From Nocardia otitidiscaviarum NBRC 14405 (lineage in GTDB: Bacteria > Actinomycetota > Actinomycetes > Mycobacteriales > Mycobacteriaceae): 64,000 nt of DNA. Position numbers and translations under genes: made by a program. Shown piece by piece: positions 52,342 through 60,986 of this stretch. Positions within the stretch are counted from its first letter, which is position 1. Each line of letters opens with the position of its first letter. The notes under the pieces were generated by a model, which did not search any database, was not told the DNA's origin, and worked only from the letters and a program-made list of their open reading frames with translations. The DNA lies in the NCBI RefSeq assembly GCF_000308635.1, contig NZ_BAGD01000065.1, positions 1 through 64,000 of the forward strand, written 5' to 3'.

Positions 52342-54144
52342 TCAGCGGGTCGGTTCGTGCACATGCGCAGCGAGCTCGGGTGCGTACAGTTCGTCGATCT
52401 CCCTCGCGTACTTGGCGGTGACGGCCCGCCGCCGGAGTTTGAGGGTGAGGGTGATCTCGTCGCCGCCCGCTTCCCAGAACAGCGGGAGGATGCGGAAGCG
52501 CTTGATCTGTTCCACCCGCGACAACCGCTGGTTCCCGGCCGCGATACCGGTCATGATCGCCTGTACCACACCGGGATTCGCGGCCAGGGTGGCCGCCGAC
52601 GCGTCGGGCAGGCCGTGGCGGCGGGCGTACGGTTCGGCCGATTCGGCGTCGAGCACGATCAGTGCGGTGTTGTAGGGGCGGGCGTCGCCGATGACGGCCA
52701 TGGCGCCGATGAGCGGGGTGGCGGCCTTCACGGCGTTCTCGATGGTGGCGGGCGACATGTTCTTCCCGGCGGCGTTGATGATCAACTCCTTCTTGCGGTC
52801 CACCACCGTGAGGTAGCCGTCGGCGTCCACGGTCACGATATCGCCGGTATGCAGCCAGCCGTCGGCGTCCACGGCCGCCCGGGTCTGCTCCGGCAGGCCG
52901 CGGTAGCCGCGCATGACCAGCGGTCCGCGGACGAGTAGTTCACCGTCCGGTGCGTGGCGAGATTCCATGCCCGACAGCAGTTTTCCGACCGTGCCGAGCC
53001 TGGCGTCACGCGGGTGGCTGACGCTGCAGATACAGGACAGCTCGGACATGCCCCAGATCTCGGCGATGGGAATGCCGAGTCCGGCGAAGAAGCCGAGGGT
53101 CTGGGGCGGTATGGGGGCGGCGCCCGAGAGCGCCCAGCGCAGCCGGTCGAAGCCGAGCGCGGTCCGCAGGCCGCCCAGCACCAGCTCGTCGGCGCGCTCC
53201 CATTCGGCCGCGAGTTCGGCGGGGATCGGCGTTCCGGCCAGCTGGTGGGCGCTGCGCGCGGCGGCCACACCCAGCGCCCACTCCATGGCGCCGCGGCGGC
53301 GGTCGTCCGGCTCGTTGGCGACCTTCGATTCGATGGCCGCCTTCAGTTTCTCCCAGACACGCGGGACGGCACCCCATACCGTGGGGCGCAGCTCGGCCAG
53401 CGCGGGCGCGATCCGTGCGGGGTCCGCGACACAGGTCACCTGGGTGCCGAGCACCTCCTGCACGTAGAGGGCGGTGAGCCGATCGGCGATATGGGCGGTG
53501 GGCAGGAAGGAGGTGATGGTGTCGCCGAAGCGGAAGCCCAGCACATCGTCGATGCCGTAGACCTGGAAGAGGAGGTTGGCGTGGGTCGTCTCCACCCCCT
53601 TCGGGTTGCCGGTGGTCCCCGAGGTGTAGATGAGCGTGGCGACATCCTCCGGCCGGACCGCCCGCCAGGCCGCCTCGAAGTCGAATTCCGGTGTGCCGTA
53701 GGTGATCAGCTGTTCCACCGACAGGGTGCCCACCGGTGCGTCGTCGACGCAGATCACATGGTCGAGTTCGATGCCGCTGTCCCACAGGCGCGGCAGGAAT
53801 TGCGGTTCGCAGATCACCACGCGCGCTCCGGCATTGCCGAGCACGTAGGCGAGTTGTTCGGGGGCCAGGGTGTTGTAGACCGAGAACGAGGTCGCGCCGA
53901 GATGCTGTGCGCCGACTTCGAGCGGATAGAACTCGATGCGGTTGGTCAACATCAGGGCGACGGTGTCGCCGCGGCCGATGCCGAGGCCCGCCAGTCCCGC
54001 GGCCACCGCACGCACCCGGCGCGCGTACTCGCCCCAGGTCATGGTGTGGGTGTCGCCGGGGGTGCGGAGTGCGACCGCGTCCGGGTCGATCGAGGCGGTG
54101 TGCTGGAACGCCGCGGGCAGCGTGTCGAAACGGGGGATGCTCAC
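52342..54144 (-). CDS. Long-chain fatty-acid-CoA ligase (FadD-like)
   Basis: A 600-aa adenylate-forming ligase. Motifs: LIYTSGTTGNPKGVETTHAN (P-loop), SFLPTAHIADRLTALY, SGAAPIPPQTLGFF, IWGMSELSCICSVS, GWLHTGDIVTVDADGYLTVV, DRKKELIINAAGKNMSPATI and a C-terminal domain with KRFRILPLFWEAGGDEITLT. The overall form is the long FACS type (FadD11/FadD15-like) that activates long-chain acids. It starts at GTG 54144, 46 bases after the SDR gene, as the last gene of a five-gene oxidative operon, where it would activate the acid product for beta-oxidation or lipid synthesis. Confidence 0.92.
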   Translation of the reverse strand: MSIPRFDTLPAAFQHTASIDPDAVALRTPGDTHTMTWGEYARRVRAVAAGLAGLGIGRGDTVALMLTNRIEFYPLEVGAQHLGATSFSVYNTLAPEQLAYVLGNAGARVVICEPQFLPRLWDSGIELDHVICVDDAPVGTLSVEQLITYGTPEFDFEAAWRAVRPEDVATLIYTSGTTGNPKGVETTHANLLFQVYGIDDVLGFRFGDTITSFLPTAHIADRLTALYVQEVLGTQVTCVADPARIAPALAELRPTVWGAVPRVWEKLKAAIESKVANEPDDRRRGAMEWALGVAAARSAHQLAGTPIPAELAAEWERADELVLGGLRTALGFDRLRWALSGAAPIPPQTLGFFAGLGIPIAEIWGMSELSCICSVSHPRDARLGTVGKLLSGMESRHAPDGELLVRGPLVMRGYRGLPEQTRAAVDADGWLHTGDIVTVDADGYLTVVDRKKELIINAAGKNMSPATIENAVKAATPLIGAMAVIGDARPYNTALIVLDAESAEPYARRHGLPDASAATLAANPGVVQAIMTGIAAGNQRLSRVEQIKRFRILPLFWEAGGDEITLTLKLRRRAVTAKYAREIDELYAPELAAHVHEPTR

Positions 54145-54190
54145 TGGGGGCCTTTCGGAGAGGTGCGCGACGGCGGTGCGCGCGCGGGTG

Positions 54191-55051
54191 TCAGCGGCGC
54201 TCGATGGCGCGAACGAGTTCGTGCACGGCCGAACTCGCGGCGAGTCTGCTGTCGAGTACGACATTGACCGCACCGCGCAGCAGCGCGTACGGCTCCCACC
54301 CGGCGGGTGCGATGGTGCGGGCGGCGCGGCGGGCGATGGCGTCGGCGATGGCGCGTGCGGCCCGCGCCGCGGTGATCCGCACGCCGAGCGGCCACGGCAG
54401 CAGTTCGTCGAGTTCACGGCCGAGGTCGTCGGCGTCGAGCATGTCGTGGGTCATGGCGGTTTCCACGATCCCGAAGTAGGCGACTCCGGCGCTGGCACCG
54501 GATGCCGCGAGTTCGACCCGCAGCGCCCGACCGAACTGTTCGACTCCGGCCTTGCTCACCATGTACGGCGATCCGCCCATGCCGGGCGCGAAGGCGGCGC
54601 ACGAGGACACCACCACGACATGGCCTTTCGCCCGCACGATGTGGTCCAGCGCGGGATGCACGGTATTGAAGACCCCGGTGAGATTGATGCTCAGCACCCG
54701 GTCGAAATCGTGCGGGTCCATGGTGCGGACGGTAGCGGGCACCGGGGTGACGCCCGCGTTGGCGACGACCACGTCGAGGCGGCCCAGCCGCTCGACCACC
54801 GTGGCCACCACCTGGTTCATCCGCGCGCGGTCGGCGACGTCGGCCCCGATCGCGAGGGCGCGCGCGGACAGCGCGCAGGCCGCCTCGTGGGCGGCGGCCT
54901 CGTCGATGTCCACCAGGACCACGATCGCGCCCCGGGCATGCAGGATGTCGGCCAGTTCCCGCCCGATGCCCTGCCCCGCACCGGTGATGAGCACGACCTT
55001 GCCCGCCACGTCGAACCGCGGTGCGCCGACTCGTCCGAACAGCTCGAGCAT
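54191..55051 (-). CDS. Short-chain dehydrogenase/reductase
   Basis: A 286-aa SDR. NAD(P) site: VVLITGAGQGIGRELADILH (about residues 20-39); Asp in LVDIDE suggests NAD(H) preference; active site VVSSCAAFAPGMGGSPYMVS with the Y-x-x-x-K (YMVSK). N-terminal extension of about 15 residues. Its ATG overlaps the TGA of the flavin monooxygenase gene (1 base). It probably interconverts an alcohol and a ketone or aldehyde upstream of the BVMO-like step. Confidence 0.92.
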   Translation of the reverse strand: MLELFGRVGAPRFDVAGKVVLITGAGQGIGRELADILHARGAIVVLVDIDEAAAHEAACALSARALAIGADVADRARMNQVVATVVERLGRLDVVVANAGVTPVPATVRTMDPHDFDRVLSINLTGVFNTVHPALDHIVRAKGHVVVVSSCAAFAPGMGGSPYMVSKAGVEQFGRALRVELAASGASAGVAYFGIVETAMTHDMLDADDLGRELDELLPWPLGVRITAARAARAIADAIARRAARTIAPAGWEPYALLRGAVNVVLDSRLAASSAVHELVRAIERR

Positions 55052-56511
55052 CACGCCACCTCGTAGGCGTCGATGTCGAATCGCCGCGTGCGCCTGCGGT
55101 ATTCGAAACTCCAACTGGGGTACAGCCCCGCGTTGCCGCCCTCGGGGGTGGTGTAGTAGCTCTGGCATCCTCCGGTCAACCAGACGGTATCGTCGCTGCG
55201 CCTGCGCATTTCGTCGACGAAGGCGTCCTGCGCGGCGGCCCGCACCTCCACCCGCCGCGCGCCCCGCGCGCGCAGGGTGACCAGCGCGTCGACAATGTAG
55301 GCGAGCTGCGATTCGATCATGTAGATGGCGGATTGATTGCCCGCGGCCCCGAACGGCCCCAGGGTGCAGAAGAAGTTCGGGAATCCCGCCACGGCCGTGC
55401 CGAGATAGGTGCCCGGCTGCTGGTGGTACAGCTGCGCGATGGAGATGCCGTCGCGCCCGGTGATGCGGTCGAACGCGGTTGGGATGGGTTCGAATCCGGT
55501 GCCGTGGATGATGGTGTCCACCTCGATCTCCGCCCCCGCCCGGGTCAGGATCGATCGCGGCCGGATCTCGGCGATCCCGTCGGTCACGACCTCCACATTG
55601 TCCCGATCGAGCGCGGGGAGATAGGCGTCGGAGAAGATGGCCCGCTTGCACCCGATCACATAGTCGGGTGTCACTCGCTCGCGCAGCTCGGGATCGCTGA
55701 TCTGGCGGCGCAGCTGCCATCGCCCCAGCAGTTCGTACGGATATCGGAAGCGATTGTCCACGAAGCCGACCAGACCGAAGCTTTCGATCAGCGTGTACCA
55801 GGTGCCGCGGACAGCCCTGCGTGCCAGCGGGAACTGCCGCAGCAGCAGCCGTTCCAGGCCGAGGGTGGGTCGATCCAGGCGGGGCACGATCCACGGCGCG
55901 GAGCGCTGGAATACGGTCAGCGACCGCACCTTCGGCTGGATCTCGGGGATGAACTGCACCGCCGACGCACCGGTGCCGATCACCGCGACCCGTTCCCCGG
56001 TCAGATCGTGGTCGTGCCTCCAGTGCAGCGAATGGAAGGTGGTGCCCTCGAAACTCTCCAGTCCCGGGATCGCGGGATATTTGGCCTCGGCGAAAATGCC
56101 CGCCGCCGAGATGAAGTAGTCGGCCGTCAGCGGCCCCCGCGAGGTCTCGATGCGCCAGCGCGATGCCGTGTCGTCCCAGCGGGCGTCGAGCAGTTCGGTG
56201 TTCAGCCGGAGATGGCGCACCACATCGTGTCGCTCGGCGACGGAGCGCAGATAGTCCAGGATCTCGCGCTGTCGCCCGTAGGTGCGCGACCAGTTCGGAT
56301 TGGGCGCGAACGAGTAGCTGTACAGTTGGGACGGCACATCGCAGGCGCAACCGGGATAGGTGTTCGCCTGCCAGGTCCCGCCCAGCTCATCGGCGCGCTC
56401 GAGCAGTACGAGGTCGTCGAAACCGGCTTCGCGCAGCTTGATCGCGAGTCCGATACCGCCGAAACCCGCCCCCAGTACGGCGATCTGCCGGTGTTCGGTG
56501 TGTGTGGTCAT
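55051..56511 (-). CDS. Flavin-containing monooxygenase, Baeyer-Villiger type
   Basis: A 486-aa FAD/NADPH monooxygenase. FAD motif QIAVLGAGFGGIGLAIKL; GGTWQANTYPGCACDVPSQL is typical of class B FMOs/BVMOs; fingerprint F154-E-G-T-T-F-H160-S-L-H-W164 fits F-x-G-x-x-x-H-x-x-x-W; NADPH site VAVIGTGASAVQFIPEI. The order FMO-SDR-acyl-CoA ligase resembles the mycobacterial mymA locus. It lies 21 bases downstream of the 2Fe-2S reductase gene. The substrate is unknown, probably a long-chain or cyclic ketone. Confidence 0.92.
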   Translation of the reverse strand: MTTHTEHRQIAVLGAGFGGIGLAIKLREAGFDDLVLLERADELGGTWQANTYPGCACDVPSQLYSYSFAPNPNWSRTYGRQREILDYLRSVAERHDVVRHLRLNTELLDARWDDTASRWRIETSRGPLTADYFISAAGIFAEAKYPAIPGLESFEGTTFHSLHWRHDHDLTGERVAVIGTGASAVQFIPEIQPKVRSLTVFQRSAPWIVPRLDRPTLGLERLLLRQFPLARRAVRGTWYTLIESFGLVGFVDNRFRYPYELLGRWQLRRQISDPELRERVTPDYVIGCKRAIFSDAYLPALDRDNVEVVTDGIAEIRPRSILTRAGAEIEVDTIIHGTGFEPIPTAFDRITGRDGISIAQLYHQQPGTYLGTAVAGFPNFFCTLGPFGAAGNQSAIYMIESQLAYIVDALVTLRARGARRVEVRAAAQDAFVDEMRRRSDDTVWLTGGCQSYYTTPEGGNAGLYPSWSFEYRRRTRRFDIDAYEVA

Positions 56512-56532
56512 GAGACCGTATGCCTTTCGCGG

Positions 56533-57564
56533 TCAGAGGTCGAGAACGAGCGGCCCGCCGGTGGACCGGGAGACGCAGGTCAGCATGTGCTCGGCGCGCT
56601 CGCCCGGAGTCAGCAGCCGGTCCCGGTGCTCGACCTCCCCGGCCAGCACCCGGGTGCGGCAGGTACCGCAGAAGCCCTGGCGGCACGAGTAGACGGCATC
56701 GGATTTCACTCGCCGGACGGCGTCCAGCACGGTCTCTCGGCTGCCGACCGTGACCTGGGTTCCGGTGCGCGCCAGGCGCAGCGGGAAGGCGCGGCCGTCG
56801 GTGACCGGCAGCGCCGAGAAACGTTCGGTGTGCAGCGATCCCGTCGGGTCGAGCGAGAAGAAGCTGCGCTGCGCGGCGGCGAGCACGGGCGGCGGGCCGC
56901 AGACGTACACGGCCGCGCCGGGTGCGGCGGTGGCGAGGATGGCGGGCACATCGGGCGGCCCGTATTCGTCGTCGGGCCGGATATCGGCGTGGAGCGGCAG
57001 TTCGTCCAGAAACGGCATGGTGGCCCGCGTGCGCCCGGTGTACACCAGATGTCCGCGCCGACCGGCCGCCCGCACCATGGGCAGGATCGGCGTGATCCCG
57101 ATTCCGGCGGCGAGGAACAGATACGACGGCGCGGTCTCGACGAAGGTGAACGCGTTGCGCGGGCCCCTGATGCGCAGGGCGTCGCCCGGCCGCAAGGTGT
57201 GCATCTCCCGCGACCCACCGTCGCCCCCCGCGATGCGACGCACGGCGATGCGGTAGCGGTCGCGATCGCTCGGGTCGCCGCACAGCGAGTACTGTCGCTG
57301 TCGCCCCGAGGGGAGGAAGACGTCCAGATGCGATCCGGGTCGCCAGGCGGGCAGCGGATCGCCCGTGGCGGCCACCAGGGTGAAGCTCTCCACGTCCACC
57401 GCCTCGATGCACACCGACTCGACCACGACATCGAGGTCGAACCCGCTGTGCCGCACCGGGTTCGGCGGTGAGATGGCGGGGGTGGTGAAGATCCGCTTGT
57501 AGACGTCCACGGCCACGCCGAGCAGGCGCAGGCTCGGCGTGGCGACGGCATCGCCCCGGGTCAT
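56533..57564 (-). CDS. FMN/FAD-2Fe-2S oxidoreductase (phthalate dioxygenase reductase-like)
   Basis: A 343-aa electron-transfer flavoprotein. N-terminal about 35 residues, then a flavin domain (WRPGSHLDVFLPSGRQRQYS), a NAD domain (YLFLAAGIGITPILPMVRAA; VYVCGPPPVLAA) and a C-terminal plant-type ferredoxin domain with SCRQGFCGTCRTRVLAGEVE and a last Cys in HMLTCVS. It would pass NAD(P)H electrons to an oxygenase, perhaps the adjacent PF10118 di-iron candidate. Its ATG overlaps that gene's stop by 4 bases. Confidence 0.9.
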   Translation of the reverse strand: MTRGDAVATPSLRLLGVAVDVYKRIFTTPAISPPNPVRHSGFDLDVVVESVCIEAVDVESFTLVAATGDPLPAWRPGSHLDVFLPSGRQRQYSLCGDPSDRDRYRIAVRRIAGGDGGSREMHTLRPGDALRIRGPRNAFTFVETAPSYLFLAAGIGITPILPMVRAAGRRGHLVYTGRTRATMPFLDELPLHADIRPDDEYGPPDVPAILATAAPGAAVYVCGPPPVLAAAQRSFFSLDPTGSLHTERFSALPVTDGRAFPLRLARTGTQVTVGSRETVLDAVRRVKSDAVYSCRQGFCGTCRTRVLAGEVEHRDRLLTPGERAEHMLTCVSRSTGGPLVLDL

Positions 57565-58442
57565 GTCCGGGCCGCCGGGGAATGCGCCAGGTAGCGCAGG
57601 GCATTGTCCATCGACCCCAGCTGTGAGGGATGGAATCCCGGCCGCAGGTAGCGCGGCAGCTCGGTGAAGAAGGTGGTGAAGCTGGGGATCACCCCCCGCA
57701 CGGTCGCGCTCACGAACTGCCGTCCCCAGAATCCGCCCTTGTCCGGGCTGGGATCCTTGCCGTACAGGTAGGCGGTCGAGATCACGAACAGCGGCAACAG
57801 CATTCCGGTCGCCAGCAGCCCGGTGCGCGCCCGTCGCCCGTAACCGCCGTCGACGTGCATATAGGCGTCGAACACCACGCTGCGGTGCTCGACCTCCTCC
57901 GCGCCGTGCCAGCGCACCAGATCCAGCATGGTCGGATGCATGCCCGCGGCCTCCAGGGCTGTCGACTCGAGCAGCCATTCGCCGATCACGGCGGTGAAAT
58001 GCTCCATCCCGGCGAAGATTCCGAGCCGTTCCTTGAGCCATTCCTCCTTGGCCCTGCCGCTGAGCCCCTGATCGCCCAGGACGCGATCGACCAGCCACGC
58101 CACCTTCGCCACGAAGGACTCCACGTCGAGGCCGATGGACTGGAGGTGGGTGCGCGCCCCCTCGTGACTGCTGGCGTGCATGGATTCCTGGCCGATGAAG
58201 CCGGCCACCTCCTCGCGCAACCGCTCGTCGTCGATATGGGGTAGCGCCTCGGCGAGGCAGGCGGCCATGGCCCGCTCCCCCTCGGGCAGCACCAGATGCA
58301 TGACATTGGTGACGTGGGTGGCCAGCACCTCGCCCGGAATGTAGTGCATGGGCACCGACGAGAAATCGAAGTGGACGTCACGCGCGTGGATGGCGTGGGC
58401 TTCTTCCTGATAGGAGCGCCTCGTTGCACTGTTATCAGCCAT
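57561..58442 (-). CDS. PF10118-type metal-dependent hydrolase/oxygenase-like protein
   Basis: A 293-aa helical protein of the family annotated as predicted metal-dependent hydrolase (PF10118). Conserved acidic/His clusters suggest a di-iron or zinc site: FIGQESMHASSHEG, GMEHFTAVIGEWLL and WHGAEEVEHRSVVFDAYMHV, the E-x-x-H spacing being ferritin/oxygenase-like. Two to three hydrophobic stretches near the C-terminus (TGLLATGMLLPLFVISTAYL) may touch the membrane. First gene of the operon; ATG 58442 is favoured since ATG 58472 lies inside the operator dyad. With the 2Fe-2S reductase next to it, an oxygenase role is attractive but unproven. Confidence 0.8.
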   Translation of the reverse strand: MADNSATRRSYQEEAHAIHARDVHFDFSSVPMHYIPGEVLATHVTNVMHLVLPEGERAMAACLAEALPHIDDERLREEVAGFIGQESMHASSHEGARTHLQSIGLDVESFVAKVAWLVDRVLGDQGLSGRAKEEWLKERLGIFAGMEHFTAVIGEWLLESTALEAAGMHPTMLDLVRWHGAEEVEHRSVVFDAYMHVDGGYGRRARTGLLATGMLLPLFVISTAYLYGKDPSPDKGGFWGRQFVSATVRGVIPSFTTFFTELPRYLRPGFHPSQLGSMDNALRYLAHSPAART

Positions 58443-58457
58443 GGACCGACCGTACAG

Positions 58458-58484
58458 TGCAACATTCTCCATCGCAATGTTGCA
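58458..58484. promoter_or_regulatory. 27-bp dyad TGCAACATT-N9-AATGTTGCA, TetR operator
   Basis: Perfect 9-bp arms (58458-58466 and 58476-58484) between the five-gene operon and the divergent TetR gene. Related half-sites GTTGCA occur at about 58423 and 58505. Position and symmetry fit a TetR site repressing both directions. Confidence 0.7.
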
Positions 58485-58539
58485 GCCACAAATTGGCCGC
58501 GATTGTTGCAAACGGGTCGATCGCTGCTAGCGTCGTACC

Positions 58540-59145
58540 ATGCCCTCCGCCGCCGCCACCTCGGGAAACAAGGCCGATGCCATCGAAGAGCGCATCCTCG
58601 ACGCCGCCCTCGTGCAGTTCGGTCGCGTCGGGGTGAAGAAGACGACGATCGAGGACATCGCCCGGCAGGCGGAGGTGGACCGGGTCACGGTGTACCGCCG
58701 CGTGGGCTCCCGCGACGATGTGGTCCGCGCGGTGACGGGCCGGGAGATTCAGCGGCTGCTCACCGAACTGCACGAGATCCCGGCGCGGCACCGGGAGATG
58801 GCCGATATCGTCGTCGACCTCTTCGTCACGGTGGTCACGCGCTGGCGTGCCCACCCGCTGGTGGAGCGGCTGCTCACCGTCGAACCGGATCGGCTGCTGC
58901 CGCAACTCACCACCGAGGGCGGCGCCTTCTTCACCATCTCGGTCGCCGCCACCACCGAGATACTCCGAAACGCGTTGCGAGACAGGGAGCTACCCGAGCC
59001 ACCCGACCTCACCACCCGGGTGGAGGTCGGGTGCCGCGTGGTGCACTCGCTCATCCTGCAACCGGTGGGACCCACCGACCTCGGCTCCGAAGCGGAACTG
59101 GCCGCCTTCGCCCGTACCTATCTCACCCTGATCCTGCCGAGCTGA
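58540..59145 (+). CDS. TetR-family regulator of the oxidative operon
   Basis: A 201-aa TetR protein. HTH: ILDAALVQFGRVGVKKTTIE followed by DIARQAEVDRVTVYRRVGSR; the remainder is the helical ligand domain. It is divergent from the PF10118-reductase-FMO-SDR-ligase operon with a perfect dyad between, a standard local repressor layout; a long-chain lipid ligand is a reasonable guess only. Confidence 0.9.
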   Translation: MPSAAATSGNKADAIEERILDAALVQFGRVGVKKTTIEDIARQAEVDRVTVYRRVGSRDDVVRAVTGREIQRLLTELHEIPARHREMADIVVDLFVTVVTRWRAHPLVERLLTVEPDRLLPQLTTEGGAFFTISVAATTEILRNALRDRELPEPPDLTTRVEVGCRVVHSLILQPVGPTDLGSEAELAAFARTYLTLILPS

Positions 59146-59150
59146 CGCCG

Positions 59151-59618
59151 TTACCAGCGCAGCACGGCCTCGATCTCGTCATCGACCAGTTCGCCGGTGG
59201 GCTCGAAGCCGAGCGCCCGGTAGAACCCCTCCGGACTGCCCGGACCGACCCGGTAGCTGGTGTAGAACCGCGTGGTCCCGCGCGCCCGCAACTGCTCGAC
59301 GACGATCTCCAGAGCGCGGCGGCCGTAGCCCTTGCCCTGATGCGGCCCGGCGATCATGAACCGCCACAGCGACACTCCCGGCTCCTCGCTATCCATGCCG
59401 AGATCCAGCATGAGGAAGCCGACCGGCTCGTCACCGACGTAGATGCCGCGAAACCACGCCGTCTCCGAGAAGTGCGCCTCCGCGATGGATATCCCATTGT
59501 CCGCGACCATATTCCGCTGCTCCGCCGACAGCGTCGTACTGAGCTTGCAGACCTCGTACACCGTGTCCGCACAGAGTTTCCGCAGTTCGACCGCCGACCC
59601 GGCGTCTGATTCCGTCAC
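59151..59618 (-). CDS. GNAT-family N-acetyltransferase
   Basis: A 155-aa acetyl-CoA-dependent acyltransferase. VELRKLCADTVYEVCKLSTT opens it; the acetyl-CoA loop is MIAGPHQGKGYGRRALEIVV (Q-x-x-G-x-G/A), and the end is GPGSPEGFYRALGFEPTGEL. It resembles diamine/spermidine N-acetyltransferases of the BltD/SpeG kind, but the substrate cannot be assigned. GTG 59618 start after GAAGAG. It is 41 bases downstream of the membrane-protein gene on the same strand. Confidence 0.85.
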   Translation of the reverse strand: MTESDAGSAVELRKLCADTVYEVCKLSTTLSAEQRNMVADNGISIAEAHFSETAWFRGIYVGDEPVGFLMLDLGMDSEEPGVSLWRFMIAGPHQGKGYGRRALEIVVEQLRARGTTRFYTSYRVGPGSPEGFYRALGFEPTGELVDDEIEAVLRW

Positions 59619-59659
59619 GCGCTCTTCGTATCCGACGGCGGCGGTCCGGTTCAACGGAT

Positions 59660-60256
59660 TTACGCGCGGGGGCCGGGTCCGGCGGCGAGCGTTCGCGCAC
59701 GATTCCGAACGCGCGCGACGTAGCGCACGGTGAACACCATCGGGATGGCGAAGCTGAGCACCTGCACGACGATGCGCGGCGTCGGCGCGTGGGCGAGCGC
59801 CGCGAGTCCGACCGCGCCGAGGGCGAAACTCGCCGTCCACACCGAGGTGAGCACGTATCCGGTGCGAACGAACAGCGGCTGCTCCCAGAATTCGCGTGGT
59901 GCCGACTGTTTGGCGATCGACAGGGTGAACGGCGCGCGCAGCGCGAGCGAAACGCCCGCGATGACCGCCAAGACGGCATTGGCGAGGGCAGGCGTGTAGT
60001 CGTGCAGGCCCGCGCCCGGATCGGCGAAGGCGACGACGGTGATCCCGGCGAAGAACGCCGCCGAGCCCAGCTCGAGCACCAGCGCGTCCCAGCCGCGCCC
60101 GGCCCGGCGCTGATGGGCGATACCCGCGAGCGCGATCCCCGTGGCGAGCAGTGCGGACCACCGCCAATACTGCGTCGGGACGACGGCGTAGACGATCCAG
60201 GGCGCGAAGGTGCGTAGGTAGGCCACCCACTCAGCTTGATATTCCATTTTCGACAT
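59660..60256 (-). CDS. Small membrane protein, PadR-controlled
   Basis: A roughly 198-aa protein with five or six predicted helices (RWSALLATGIALAGIAH; LELGSAAFFAGITVVAFADP; AVLAVIAGVSLALRAPF; YVLTSVWTASFALGAVGLAA; VVQVLSFAIPMVFTVRYVAR). I do not recognise a named family. ATG 60256 sits at the centre of a palindrome; ATG 60247 is an alternative. Divergent from a PadR gene, which likely represses it. Confidence 0.75.
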   Translation of the reverse strand: MSKMEYQAEWVAYLRTFAPWIVYAVVPTQYWRWSALLATGIALAGIAHQRRAGRGWDALVLELGSAAFFAGITVVAFADPGAGLHDYTPALANAVLAVIAGVSLALRAPFTLSIAKQSAPREFWEQPLFVRTGYVLTSVWTASFALGAVGLAALAHAPTPRIVVQVLSFAIPMVFTVRYVARVRNRARTLAAGPGPRA

Positions 60257-60270
60257 GTCAAGTCTGGAAT
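60241..60270. promoter_or_regulatory. 30-bp imperfect dyad, likely PadR operator
   Basis: ATTCCA (60241-60246) pairs with TGGAAT (60265-60270) around a central GACATGTC (60252-60259), all sharing one symmetry axis; 11 of 15 positions match between arms. It overlaps the start of the membrane-protein gene and lies 13 bases upstream of the PadR ATG, so binding would block both. Confidence 0.6.
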
Positions 60271-60283
60271 GTAAGGTGAGGGC

Positions 60284-60805
60284 ATGAGCCTCCGTCATGC
60301 TTTGCTCGGACTATTGGCCGAACGTCCGGCCAGCGGCTACGACCTGCTGGGCAGTTTCCGGGAATCCCTGGCCAATGTCTGGCCCGCGACGCAGAGCCAG
60401 ATCTACACCGAACTCGCCAATCTGGCCGAGGCGGGCCTGATCGCCGTCACGGACGAGGGACCGCGCGGGCGCAAGGAGTACACGCTCACCGAGACCGGAC
60501 GCGACGAGCTGCGCACCTGGCTCACCACCACCGAACCCAAGCGCCGCAACCGCAACGACATGCTGCTGCGCGTCTTCTTCCTCGGCATCGTGCCCGAGCA
60601 TGCCCGGGACTATCTGACCGAGATCGCGGCCACCGCCGCCGCCGCGCAGGCCGACCTGTCCGCGCTGCGGGAGACCACCGCATGGAGTGACAGCGACCTG
60701 TCCCGCTACGGCCGCATTGCCATGGAGTGGGGCGAGCGCTTCCACGCTATGAACCGGGAGTGGGCACAGTGGGCGCTCACCCAACTCCCCGACCCGGACC
60801 GGTAG
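60284..60805 (+). CDS. PadR-family transcriptional regulator
   Basis: A 173-aa regulator with the PadR winged helix (about 1-85): SLRHALLGLLAERPASGYDL, PATQSQIYTELANLAEAGLI and EGPRGRKEYTLTETGRDELR, followed by the C-terminal helical PadR_C dimer domain (RNDMLLRVFFLGIVPEHARD). Divergent from the small membrane-protein gene with a shared palindrome. The inducer is unknown. Confidence 0.9.
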   Translation: MSLRHALLGLLAERPASGYDLLGSFRESLANVWPATQSQIYTELANLAEAGLIAVTDEGPRGRKEYTLTETGRDELRTWLTTTEPKRRNRNDMLLRVFFLGIVPEHARDYLTEIAATAAAAQADLSALRETTAWSDSDLSRYGRIAMEWGERFHAMNREWAQWALTQLPDPDR

Positions 60806-60986
60806 CCATTCCGGCACCGCACGGACCCCCGCATCCGCCGACACCGACGGCCCGGTACCAGAGCACGCACCGAAGGTTATACCCACGGCTGCGCAGCACC
60901 GGCGGTTGTGCCCGCGAGTACGCGCTACCTACCGCCCCCGCTGTGAACGTGCGAACGTCCGCGGTCACCGACAGGAGCGCGCGATG

